NCBI GenBank assembly: GCA_902799955.1
Contig: CADCCQ010000029.1
Location: 15,041 to 69,072, forward strand
Source of the DNA: an uncultured bacterium
GTDB lineage: Bacteria > Verrucomicrobiota > Kiritimatiellia > RFP12 > UBA1067
Length of the DNA stretch: 54,032 nucleotides
Direction of reading: 5' to 3'
Within the stretch, counting starts at the first letter, position 1. Each line of letters opens with the position of its first letter. Under the pieces are notes generated by a model that made no database searches, had not been told where the DNA came from, and worked only from the letters and a program-made list of their open reading frames with translations. A program made the translations under genes and the position numbers. Positions 1 through 6,960 of the stretch are shown in pieces.

Positions 1-1867
1 GCTGGTCGCGCTCAGCGCGCCCCGTTCGGCGCAGCACCGAGACGACGCCTGGAATCTCGCGGATCATGTCGGCCGCGTTGTCGGCGATGCGTTCCGTTTC
101 CGCGAGCGACGTGCCGGGAGGGGTGGAGACGAACACCGTGAAGGCGTCCTCGTGGAACGACTGGATGAAGCTCGCACCGAATCCGGACGCTAGGTAGAGC
201 GACCATGCGAGCAGGCCCGCCATGAGGAGGCAGAGCGTCTTCGGGAACTGGAGACAGAATGCGAGCACTGGGCGATACACGCCCTTCATCGCGCACGTGG
301 CCACAGAGTCGCCTGCGGACGTGCCGGTCTTCCTAGCCTGGAAGACCTTGCGCGGATTGCGCCAGAACAGCAGGCTCAAGGCCGGCACCACGGCCACGGC
401 CACGATGAACGAAGCCCCAAATACCAGAAGATAGGCGATTCCGAGCGGTGCGAAGAACCGGCTTTCAAGCCCCGTCAGCATCAGCAGCGGCACGAACACC
501 AGCGCTATGATCACGACGGAGAACAGGACGGACGGCATCACCTCAGCTGCGGCGGAGGCAACGACGGCACGGAAGGGGACCCGCTCCGTCTCGTCCTTCG
601 CGGCGTTTTCGCCAAGTCTTCGCCAGATGATCTCAACGAATATGATCGAGGCGTCCACTATGTCCCCGATGCCTACGGCTAGACCGCCCAGCGTCATCAC
701 GTTGATGCCAAGGTCGAAGAAGGGGAACACGGCAACGCCGATCAATACGGACAGGGGCATCGTGAGCAGTGTGATCAGGATCGTCCGCAGGCGCAGAAGC
801 GTCAAGCCCAGCACAAAGACGACGATGATCGCGGCGTCGCGAATGATGTCGCGACCCTTTGTGATCGAGAGGTTGATGAAGTCCGCCTGGCGGTATGCCT
901 CGCGGTGTACCTCGATTCCGTCCGCCTTGTGGTCTGCCGCGAACTCGTCGAGAATCGCGTCAAGCTGGCGCGTCACCTCGGGCGTGTTCGCGCCCGGCGC
1001 CTTCTGGATGGAAAGCAGAACGGCTCCGTGTCCGCCGAAGCTCGCACTGCCGCGACGCGGCGCTCCGCCGAGCTTCACTTCCGCGACGTCAGAAAGGCGC
1101 AGCGGGCTCTCTCCCTGCGTTGGAAGCTTCACGCGTCCAAGCTCTTCGAGTGAATCTGCTCGCGCCATTTGGCGAAGGGGTATCTCCTCTCCGCCGACAT
1201 GCGGCAGATATCCCGCGCTTGCATGCGTGCGGCTTGATTCTGTTGCCACGATTACATCGCCCAATGCGAGGCCGCGCTGGACGAGCTTCTCTGGCGACAC
1301 GAGGATCTGGTATTCAGGGAGATGTCCGCCTGTCACGACGACGTCTCCTAGACCAGGCACGCTCAAGAGCCGTGTACGCAAGTCGAACTCGGCCATTTCG
1401 CGAACTTCAAGCATCGAGGTTTTGCCGCTTGGGCATGTCAACGCCACGAGCATGATTTCGCCTGTGATCGACACAACTGGCGCGATTTCCGCATGCACTT
1501 CTTCCGGAAGCCGTTCCCTGACGGACTGGAGCCGCTCGAAGACGCTGAACCTGGCGTTCGCGAGGTCCACGTCCCAGTCGAAGTCCACCCACACCATGGC
1601 CAGTCCGCCGCCAGAGCTTGAACGCACTTTCCGAACTCCCGGGATGCCGTTCATCGCTGACTCGATCGGCATGGCGACGCGCTGCTCGACCTCTTCCGCC
1701 GTCAGCCCGCCGGCCTCGACCTGTACGACGACGCGCGGCTCGCGGATCTCCGGGAATACGTCCACGGAAAGTCCGCTCCACACGCGCCATCCTGCCGCCG
1801 CGGCAAGAAGCGCGGCGGCATACACAAGCATTGGATACGCGAGTATCGCGCTAAACATGCGTTTCAC
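1..1867 (-). CDS. Heavy-metal efflux RND transporter (CusA/CzcA type), 3' end beyond the window
   Basis: Inner-membrane proton-driven pump of the HME-RND family, expected to export metal cations through a tripartite complex. I translated the minus strand by hand and found an open frame of about 622 residues running off the left edge. It shows an N-terminal TM segment, the porter-domain start DVFPEIREPRVVVQVEAGG near residue 35, and the TM4 motif GGLAVGIGDIVDASIIFVE near residues 392-410. The D and E of that motif match the family's proton-relay region, and a second periplasmic half begins near the edge. I chose the GTG at 1867, with AAAGG 8 nt upstream, over the ATG at 1858, which is too far from that site. 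No membrane-fusion or outer-membrane partner is visible upstream; they may lie beyond the edge. Metal specificity cannot be told. Confidence 0.9.
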   Translation of the reverse strand, partial: MKRMFSAILAYPMLVYAAALLAAAAGWRVWSGLSVDVFPEIREPRVVVQVEAGGLTAEEVEQRVAMPIESAMNGIPGVRKVRSSSGGGLAMVWVDFDWDVDLANARFSVFERLQSVRERLPEEVHAEIAPVVSITGEIMLVALTCPSGKTSMLEVREMAEFDLRTRLLSVPGLGDVVVTGGHLPEYQILVSPEKLVQRGLALGDVIVATESSRTHASAGYLPHVGGEEIPLRQMARADSLEELGRVKLPTQGESPLRLSDVAEVKLGGAPRRGSASFGGHGAVLLSIQKAPGANTPEVTRQLDAILDEFAADHKADGIEVHREAYRQADFINLSITKGRDIIRDAAIIVVFVLGLTLLRLRTILITLLTMPLSVLIGVAVFPFFDLGINVMTLGGLAVGIGDIVDASIIFVEIIWRRLGENAAKDETERVPFRAVVASAAAEVMPSVLFSVVIIALVFVPLLMLTGLESRFFAPLGIAYLLVFGASFIVAVAVVPALSLLFWRNPRKVFQARKTGTSAGDSVATCAMKGVYRPVLAFCLQFPKTLCLLMAGLLAWSLYLASGFGASFIQSFHEDAFTVFVSTPPGTSLAETERIADNAADMIREIPGVVSVLRRTGRAERDQ

Positions 1868-1921
1868 TGTTTTGCCTTTCGACGTACATAATTTGATTTT
1901 CCCGTGCCGTTTGACTTGGAA

Positions 1922-1938
1922 CGGCGGCTAGTCCGCCG
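1922..1938. other. Small GC-rich inverted repeat before the RND gene
   Basis: CGGCGG (1922-1927) and CCGCCG (1933-1938) form a perfect 6-bp stem with a CTAGT loop, between the small exported protein and the RND gene. No T-run follows on the minus strand, so it is not a standard terminator. It may modulate read-through or RNA stability. Confidence 0.3.
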
Positions 1939-2025
1939 CTGTGGAATCCATACGCGGCAAAGCCGTGGCGCAGTTCTGTAGCAGCTGAACGCCACGTTCC
2001 GCATGGAACTCAGACGCAGGGGAAA

Positions 2026-2433
2026 TCACGACCGCAGAAGGGCGCGGACGCTGTAGTCGACAAAGTCTCCGCCCATAACGGGTGGAGAGGTCGCGTGCGG
2101 CTGACCGTACGCAATGCACGACGCCGTGACGTTTTGTTCGTCTTGACGTGGCAGTGCAATATGAACCAATGATGGAGCCGCGATTTCTGAATCGACAGAC
2201 TCTACATCAGGCAATTCAAATTTGAGATGATTGCATTCCGCCGCCTCCACGTGAACGCAAGGGGGATGGGCGACAGCAGAAAGACCATGGGCACATTCTT
2301 CGCACGGATCGTCTTCGTCAAGCGAACAGAAGCACAACTCGGTTCCCTGCATCAACGCAAGGAACGTCAGGATGAGGGCTTGGAACGCGCATACAAGACG
2401 CCTCATCACGGCATGTCGGCTTTTTGTGTTCAC
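2026..2433 (-). CDS. Small exported Cys/His-rich protein
   Basis: 135-residue protein that I do not recognise by family. A basic N-terminus (about 1-12) and hydrophobic segment (about 13-30) look like a signal peptide. After it come C34-x-C36, C44-xx-C47, H56, C59, H61, C67 and H69, a clustering that suggests metal binding. The second half has no motif I can name. It lies 158 nt upstream of the metal RND gene on the same strand, so a periplasmic metal-binding or sensing role is a reasonable inference. The GTG start at 2433 sits 8 nt after a TATAAT box, implying a leaderless message; the ATG at 2406 is the alternative. Confidence 0.6.
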   Translation of the reverse strand: MNTKSRHAVMRRLVCAFQALILTFLALMQGTELCFCSLDEDDPCEECAHGLSAVAHPPCVHVEAAECNHLKFELPDVESVDSEIAAPSLVHIALPRQDEQNVTASCIAYGQPHATSPPVMGGDFVDYSVRALLRS

Positions 2434-2441
2434 TGCACATT

Positions 2442-2470
2442 ATTATAGCAAAATACAACATTTTCGTCAA
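2442..2470 (-). promoter_or_regulatory. Promoter of the Cys-rich/RND genes, leaderless geometry
   Basis: On the minus strand TTGACG (2470-2465), a 17-bp spacer and TATAAT (2447-2442) with TGC in front (extended -10). The GTG start lies 8 nt after the -10, where transcription itself should begin. The rplU promoter on the other strand begins about 35 bp away, so this is a divergent promoter pair. Confidence 0.75.
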
Positions 2471-2505
2471 TTCAAGATTTGAATGTATTTTGCTGAAAAA
2501 GGGGG

Positions 2506-2534
2506 TTGACAATAAACTTCCGATATTGTATACT
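2506..2534 (+). promoter_or_regulatory. Sigma-70 promoter of rplU-rpmA
   Basis: TTGACA (2506-2511), exactly 17 bp, then TATACT (2529-2534). The predicted transcription start is near 2541, giving a leader of about 60 nt before rplU. Confidence 0.88.
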
Positions 2535-2551
2535 ATTCAGACCAGTTTTTC

Positions 2552-2570
2552 GTGGGAATAGCATTCCCAC
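2552..2570 (+). promoter_or_regulatory. Leader hairpin in the rplU 5' UTR
   Basis: GTGGGAAT (2552-2559), loop AGC, ATTCCCAC (2563-2570): a perfect 8-bp stem in the mRNA leader, 30 nt before the rplU start and upstream of the AAAGG ribosome site. Ribosomal protein operons, including rplU in other phyla, often carry autoregulatory leader structures. Such a role here is inferred from position only. Confidence 0.5.
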
Positions 2571-2600
2571 AAGGAAAACGGTGCAAAAAGGAAAAAACAA

Positions 2601-2915
2601 ATGGAAGCATACGCAGTACTAGAGACCGGCGGCAAGCAGGTGCTTGTTCGTTCCGGCGACAAGATCGAGATTGAAAAGCTCTCGGTCGAGGTAGGTCAGG
2701 ACACCGTCCTGAACACCGTCTGCGCCATCTCGGATGGCGAGACGCTCAGGGTCGGCACCCCGTACGTCGAGGGTGCGTCGGTCACGCTTACGATCGACGG
2801 ACACAAGCGCGGCAAGAAGGTCATCAACTTCAAGGCAAAGCGCAGGAAGGGCGCTCGCCGGAAAGTCGGCCACCGCCAGGAGCTTACAGTCGCAACCGTC
2901 AAGGCGATCGCGTAG
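2601..2915 (+). CDS. rplU: 50S ribosomal protein L21
   Basis: 104-residue large-subunit protein that binds 23S rRNA. The N-terminal YAVLETGGKQVLV and the basic C-terminal stretch FKAKRRKGARRKVGHRQ are diagnostic, and the length is typical of the family. The start is fixed by AAAGG 9 nt upstream. It is followed after 15 nt by rpmA, the usual rplU-rpmA pair; obgE, which often follows, is absent because a terminator comes next. Confidence 0.97.
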   Translation: MEAYAVLETGGKQVLVRSGDKIEIEKLSVEVGQDTVLNTVCAISDGETLRVGTPYVEGASVTLTIDGHKRGKKVINFKAKRRKGARRKVGHRQELTVATVKAIA

Positions 2916-2930
2916 AAAGGAGAAGTCGAA

Positions 2931-3167
2931 ATGGCAAGTTCTGCATCTGCGCGCAATGGGCGCGATTCAAACCCGAAGTATCTCGGCGTAAAGGCCTATG
3001 ATGGGCAGACCCTCACGGCCGGCTCGATCATCGTCCGCCAGAGAGGCACCAAGATCCATCCCGGCAAGAATGTCGGACAGGGTCGCGACTTCACGCTCTT
3101 CGCACTGAAGGACGGCAAAGTGAAGTTCATCAAGGACGGCAAGGTCGTCACGATCGTCGAGTCCTGA
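2931..3167 (+). CDS. rpmA: 50S ribosomal protein L27 with atypical N-terminus
   Basis: 78-residue L27, recognised from RNGRDS near the N-terminus, LGVK, the central [19 protein letters not shown] and [14 protein letters not shown]. An AAAGGAG site lies 8 nt before the ATG, so the start is secure. The N-terminal arm that reaches the peptidyl-transferase centre normally reads AHKKAGGST before RNGRDS. Here it reads MASSASA: the His and both Lys are missing and the arm is a few residues shorter. It is not the cleaved, extended form of Firmicutes either. Confidence 0.96.
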   Translation: MASSASARNGRDSNPKYLGVKAYDGQTLTAGSIIVRQRGTKIHPGKNVGQGRDFTLFALKDGKVKFIKDGKVVTIVES

Positions 3168-3197
3168 TCAACTCGCACACCTAGTCGTGTAACACAT

Positions 3198-3229
3198 AAT
3201 GCGGGCCACCCGGCCCGCATTTGTTTTTT
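3198..3229 (+). terminator. Rho-independent terminator of rplU-rpmA
   Basis: AATGCGGGCC (3198-3207), loop ACCC, GGCCCGCATT (3212-3221): a perfect 10-bp stem followed by a T-rich run to 3229. It lies 30 nt after the rpmA stop. Confidence 0.95.
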
Positions 3230-3341
3230 GTTTACGCAGTGGATTTTACGACCAATCCCTTAAATCGCTTAAATCCCTGGAATCCCGTCTAAAAGTTAAA
3301 ACAGCCCTCCGCCCTTTTGCGCATAATGTGTGTTATGTAAA

Positions 3342-4613
3342 CTACGATTTCAGGAAAGCAAGCCGTTTGGCTATGGTTGCCTCATACCCCTCCAGCGTCG
3401 GACGGTAATAGGTCTTCGGGACCTTCATGTAGTCCTGCTTCACGAAATGGTTGGCGAAATTGTGCGGATACTTGTATTCTGTCACCGTCTCGCTGCCTAT
3501 GGCGCGGACGTGTTTGTTCTTCAAATGTTCGGGTACAGGCTGAACCGCGCCAGACTCAACGTCAGCCATGGCTTCGCTGATCGCCATGCAGCTGGCGTTG
3601 GACTTGGGTGCCGACGCAAGATACGTCGTGGCCTGGGCAAGGTTGATGGCGCATTCAGGCATGCCGACAAAATCGCAAGCCTGCATGGCGGCGACGGCGA
3701 CGGACAATCCCCTAGGATCGGCGTTGCCGATGTCCTCGCTGGCGCTGATCACAAGCCGCCGCGCTATGAACCGTGGATCCTCTCCGGCAACAAGCATCTT
3801 GCCAAGCCAATAGATGGCTGCGTCGGGGTCGCTTCCGCGAATCGACTTTATGAACGCCGAAATCGTATCGTAGTGTCCTTCTTCGGTCTTGTCGTACCGG
3901 ACCTGGCGACGCTGGACGCATTCCTGGATTACATCTATCGTGAGATGTACCTTGCCGTCCTCGGATCTAGGCGTGGACAGCATAGCGATCTCCAGTGCCG
4001 TCAAGGCGTGGCGCGCGTCGCCGTCGGCAATCTCGGAAAGGAATTGAAGGGCGTCAGGGTCGATTACGGAAGGGGTCTTGCCGAATCCCCTTCTTTCGTC
4101 GGCAAGCGCCCTTTTCAGCAATGTCGATATGTCCGGCGGCGCAATGGGATGAAGCTCGAAGACAAGCGAACGTGAAGTCAGAGGCGTGTTGATGAAGAAG
4201 CTTGGATTATGCGTCGTGGCGCCGATCAAGACGACGGTTCCATTCTCTACGTACGGAAGCAATACGTCTTGCTGCGACTTGCTGAACCTGTGGATCTCGT
4301 CGATGAAAAGGATTGATCCCCTTCCGCCAAGCTCGTCCCTCGCCCTGTCGCAGATGCGCCGAATGTCGGCGACGCCAGACGCTACGGCCGAAAGCCTGAC
4401 GAAATTCCTCTGCGTAGTGTGTGCAATGACTTCGGCAAGCGTAGTCTTCCCGCAGCCCGGCGGCCCGTAGAATATGACGTTCGTGAGCCTGTCGGCCTCT
4501 ATCACGCGACGCAGCAGCCGCCCTTCTCCGATTATGTGATCCTGCCCGACGACTTCGTCAAGAGACTGCGGACGCATCCTGGCCGCAAGAGGTTCTGACG
4601 ACATGCCATCCAT
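3342..4613 (-). CDS. rarA: Replication-associated recombination protein A (AAA+ ATPase)
   Basis: 423-residue clamp-loader-like ATPase that acts at stalled or gapped replication forks (RarA/MgsA/WRNIP1 family). The N-terminal PLAARMRPQSLDEVVGQDHI leads into Walker A GPPGCGKTT (about 50-58). Walker B ILFIDEIHRF follows, then a sensor segment with GATTHNPSF and the C-terminal tetramerisation region (GLSVAVAAMQACDFVGMPE; Y-PHNF). Length is usual for the family. I chose the ATG at 4613 because AGGAG lies 9 nt upstream and overlaps the stop of the preceding gene at 4620. It is the last gene of the minus-strand series and nothing in that series explains a repair role. Confidence 0.95.
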   Translation of the reverse strand: MDGMSSEPLAARMRPQSLDEVVGQDHIIGEGRLLRRVIEADRLTNVIFYGPPGCGKTTLAEVIAHTTQRNFVRLSAVASGVADIRRICDRARDELGGRGSILFIDEIHRFSKSQQDVLLPYVENGTVVLIGATTHNPSFFINTPLTSRSLVFELHPIAPPDISTLLKRALADERRGFGKTPSVIDPDALQFLSEIADGDARHALTALEIAMLSTPRSEDGKVHLTIDVIQECVQRRQVRYDKTEEGHYDTISAFIKSIRGSDPDAAIYWLGKMLVAGEDPRFIARRLVISASEDIGNADPRGLSVAVAAMQACDFVGMPECAINLAQATTYLASAPKSNASCMAISEAMADVESGAVQPVPEHLKNKHVRAIGSETVTEYKYPHNFANHFVKQDYMKVPKTYYRPTLEGYEATIAKRLAFLKS

Positions 4614-4619
4614 GTTCAA

Positions 4620-5750
4620 TCACTCCTGAAAGACGTACCAGTTGAGGACTTCCTCCGTGACGGACTTCTTGAAGTCGTAAAGACGCGACAGCCTGGCGTC
4701 GGCAGGCGCAAACAGGAGAATCGTGTTGGTCTTGCCCACGAGGGAGCCGGCCTTCTTTGCCGCGTCGACGGAAGACTTGAAGATGTGATCCACAGGAGTC
4801 AGCTTGGGGTCGACAGAATCCGGATCGCTCCAGTCCTCGCGTATCTCGACAACCTTCAGCGAGCCGTCGGCGAGGAAATGAACCTCTGGCGGCTGCGCAA
4901 GACGTTCGCGTCTGTCGCGCCATTTCTCTAGCGGGATGTACGCACGGAAGAAGAATCGGCCATCCTTTGTGCCGTTGATCTTGACGCGAACAGAATCGAC
5001 GGTGGCGAGCGCGGACGAAACCGCCTGCGCCTCGGCAAGCGTCATTTCCGGAGAGAAGTCGCAGAGCGCGTCAACCTCGCCCTTCTCCGACTTGGATTTG
5101 AGCGACCTCAGGGCCTCGCCGGATTCACCAGGCTTGAACGTCAGTACGATGTGTTCCGCTGCAGGCTGACCAACCCAGGTGAAGGTAAAGGAGCGCTTCT
5201 CCCCTTTCGGAATCTTCACCGCCGGCTTGAAGCGTCCGTAGCTCGGCGACTGGTCGAGCGAGTCGTTGAACTGCATAAGCGACTGTGAGCAGTTGTACAG
5301 TGCGAAGACGGCGGAAGGCATGTTTGTCTGAGCCTCGGGGACTCCGTTCGCGTCCCTCGTGCCGCCGGTGTAGAGAACGCTTGGTGTCGTCTCTCCGCGT
5401 GTCTCCTTGAGGAACGCCTTGAGCGAAGGCTCGACGTTGATTTCCGGCCCTACTGGCCAGAAGCGGCACTTCTCCAGCGAAAACGGAGCGCCCAGGGGAA
5501 TCCCGGCTTTCTTGAAGGCGTCGGATATCTCGGCGACGGACGCCTCGGTGACGAAGAGCGCCTCGTACGCCCTGTCGGAGTCCGGCCCAACGAACAAGAA
5601 CTCAAGCGGCGCGTCGAGTCCGCAGTCGGTCGAGACTGCGGTGATTGTGACGGAATGTTTCTCAGGATCGGCCGAAACACCACCAGCGCTTGCCGTGAGC
5701 GACAGCGACGCGGCGGCAAGGGCAAGTCCGGCAATCGCCCTTCTCATCAT
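4620..5750 (-). CDS. Exported protein with YdjY-like N-terminal region
   Basis: 376-residue protein with a clear signal peptide (MMRRAIAGLALAAASLSLTA, cleavage near residue 22-27). The segment after it, with YEALFVTEASVAEISDAFKKAG and a following PVGPEI-like stretch, resembles the YdjY-type domain seen in exported PVC proteins. This is from memory of the family, not a search. The remainder is unrecognised. The start is supported by GGAGG 7 nt upstream, and the ATG overlaps the stop of the aminotransferase gene (ATGA), implying translational coupling. Probably periplasmic; function unknown. Confidence 0.7.
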   Translation of the reverse strand: MMRRAIAGLALAAASLSLTASAGGVSADPEKHSVTITAVSTDCGLDAPLEFLFVGPDSDRAYEALFVTEASVAEISDAFKKAGIPLGAPFSLEKCRFWPVGPEINVEPSLKAFLKETRGETTPSVLYTGGTRDANGVPEAQTNMPSAVFALYNCSQSLMQFNDSLDQSPSYGRFKPAVKIPKGEKRSFTFTWVGQPAAEHIVLTFKPGESGEALRSLKSKSEKGEVDALCDFSPEMTLAEAQAVSSALATVDSVRVKINGTKDGRFFFRAYIPLEKWRDRRERLAQPPEVHFLADGSLKVVEIREDWSDPDSVDPKLTPVDHIFKSSVDAAKKAGSLVGKTNTILLFAPADARLSRLYDFKKSVTEEVLNWYVFQE

Positions 5751-6949
5751 CTGCACGCCTCCGCGGCACGCCTGAATCCGTCCCTGGAGCGTTCGATGAT
5801 CGCCTCGTCCACGGAGCAGCTGAGGCGTATGTACCCGGCGCGGCCGAAGCCCGCCCCGGGAACGGCGAGGATGCGCTCCGCAAGGAGCGCGTCGACGAAC
5901 TTCGCGTCGTCTCCGCCTGGCGCCTTCGGGAAGAAGTAGAACGCGCCGTGGGGCATCTGGAACTCCACTCCGGCCCCGGCCAGCACATCCGCCATCAGGT
6001 CCCTGCGGCGCTTGTAGATGGAGAGGTCGACGGTCTCGTTGCATATCGCGGCGGCCAGTCGCTGTCCGATGACGGGCGCGTTGACGTAGCCGAGCGTTCG
6101 GTTGACGAGGATGAGGGTGGAGACGAGCGTGCCGGAGTCCTCCGCCGTTAGCGCGGGGTTGACCGCCACGTAGCCTATGCGCTCGCCGGCCATCGACAGC
6201 GTCTTCGAGAAGCTTCCGACGACGAGCGCGTACTTCGTCATCGGGAGGATCGCGGGAACCTCGACGCCGTCGTAGGCGAACGCCCTGTAGGGCTCGTCGG
6301 AGACGAGGAAGAGCGTCCGCTCCCCTTCGCCGCGCCCGGCGTTGACTTCGTCGACGAGCCTTGCGAGCGCCTCGAGGTCGGCGCGCGAGTAGACGGCGCC
6401 GGTGGGGTTGTTCGGCGTGTTGACGAGAATCGCCCTTGTCCTGGGAGTCACCGCGCGCGCGATGGCCTCGACGTCGGGCGAGAAGTCGTCCTTCGACGGG
6501 ACCGGCACGAGGACGCCTCCGAAGTGACCGCAGTAGTTGCCGTATTCCACGAAGTAGGGACTGGGCACGACGACCTCGTCGCCGGGCTCGATCGTGGCGC
6601 GGAAGATGTCGACGAGCGCGCTCGCGGCGCCGACGGTCATGACGACGTCGGCGGACGACAGCGGCATGGACTGCTGGCGCGACAGATGGCGGGCGATAGT
6701 CTCGCGGACGGACGGTATGCCGGCGTTGGGGCAGTAGCCCAGGCCCAGTGGCTTCACCGCGTCGTCCGCAATGGCGTGGAGCGCGGCGGCGGCCGCGGCG
6801 GGCGGCGGCACGTCGGGGTTCCCGAGCGAGAAGTCGCACACCGCGTCCGCGCCGAAGGTGGCCTTGAGCTCAAGGCCCTTCTCGAACATCTTCCTGATGA
6901 AGCTCGCCTTGCCGGCGGCGTCCTTGAAGTATCCTGTGACCGTCTGCAT
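5747..6949 (-). CDS. PLP-dependent aminotransferase, class I/II
   Basis: 400-residue fold-type I aminotransferase of the aspartate aminotransferase superfamily. Visible are the substrate-binding FSLGNPDVPPP near the N-terminus, NTPNNPTGAVY (the conserved Asn), SDEPYRAFAYD (Asp and Tyr that hold PLP), and SFSKTLSMAGERIGY with the Schiff-base lysine. The substrate cannot be assigned. The ATG at 6949 has GAGG 9 nt upstream; a GTG at 6964 overlapping the glgP stop is the alternative and adds five residues. It is coupled at both ends with its neighbours. Confidence 0.93.
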   Translation of the reverse strand: MQTVTGYFKDAAGKASFIRKMFEKGLELKATFGADAVCDFSLGNPDVPPPAAAAAALHAIADDAVKPLGLGYCPNAGIPSVRETIARHLSRQQSMPLSSADVVMTVGAASALVDIFRATIEPGDEVVVPSPYFVEYGNYCGHFGGVLVPVPSKDDFSPDVEAIARAVTPRTRAILVNTPNNPTGAVYSRADLEALARLVDEVNAGRGEGERTLFLVSDEPYRAFAYDGVEVPAILPMTKYALVVGSFSKTLSMAGERIGYVAVNPALTAEDSGTLVSTLILVNRTLGYVNAPVIGQRLAAAICNETVDLSIYKRRRDLMADVLAGAGVEFQMPHGAFYFFPKAPGGDDAKFVDALLAERILAVPGAGFGRAGYIRLSCSVDEAIIERSRDGFRRAAEACR

Positions 6950-6960
6950 CGCGGATCGCC

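Noticed and set aside
507..1931. 474-residue plus-strand open frame
   Set aside because: It is antisense to the RND pump, whose minus-strand translation shows the conserved family motifs. The Ser/Arg/Thr-rich product is typical of a high-GC shadow frame.
3245..3335. Short AAATC-type repeats between the rpmA terminator and rarA
   Set aside because: Only a few irregular copies (TTAAATCGCTTAAATCCC); too little to call an element.
5751..6839. Upstream extension of the YdjY-like frame to 739 residues
   Set aside because: It runs in another frame through the aminotransferase gene and is Arg-rich. The true start at 5750 has a ribosome site and signal peptide.
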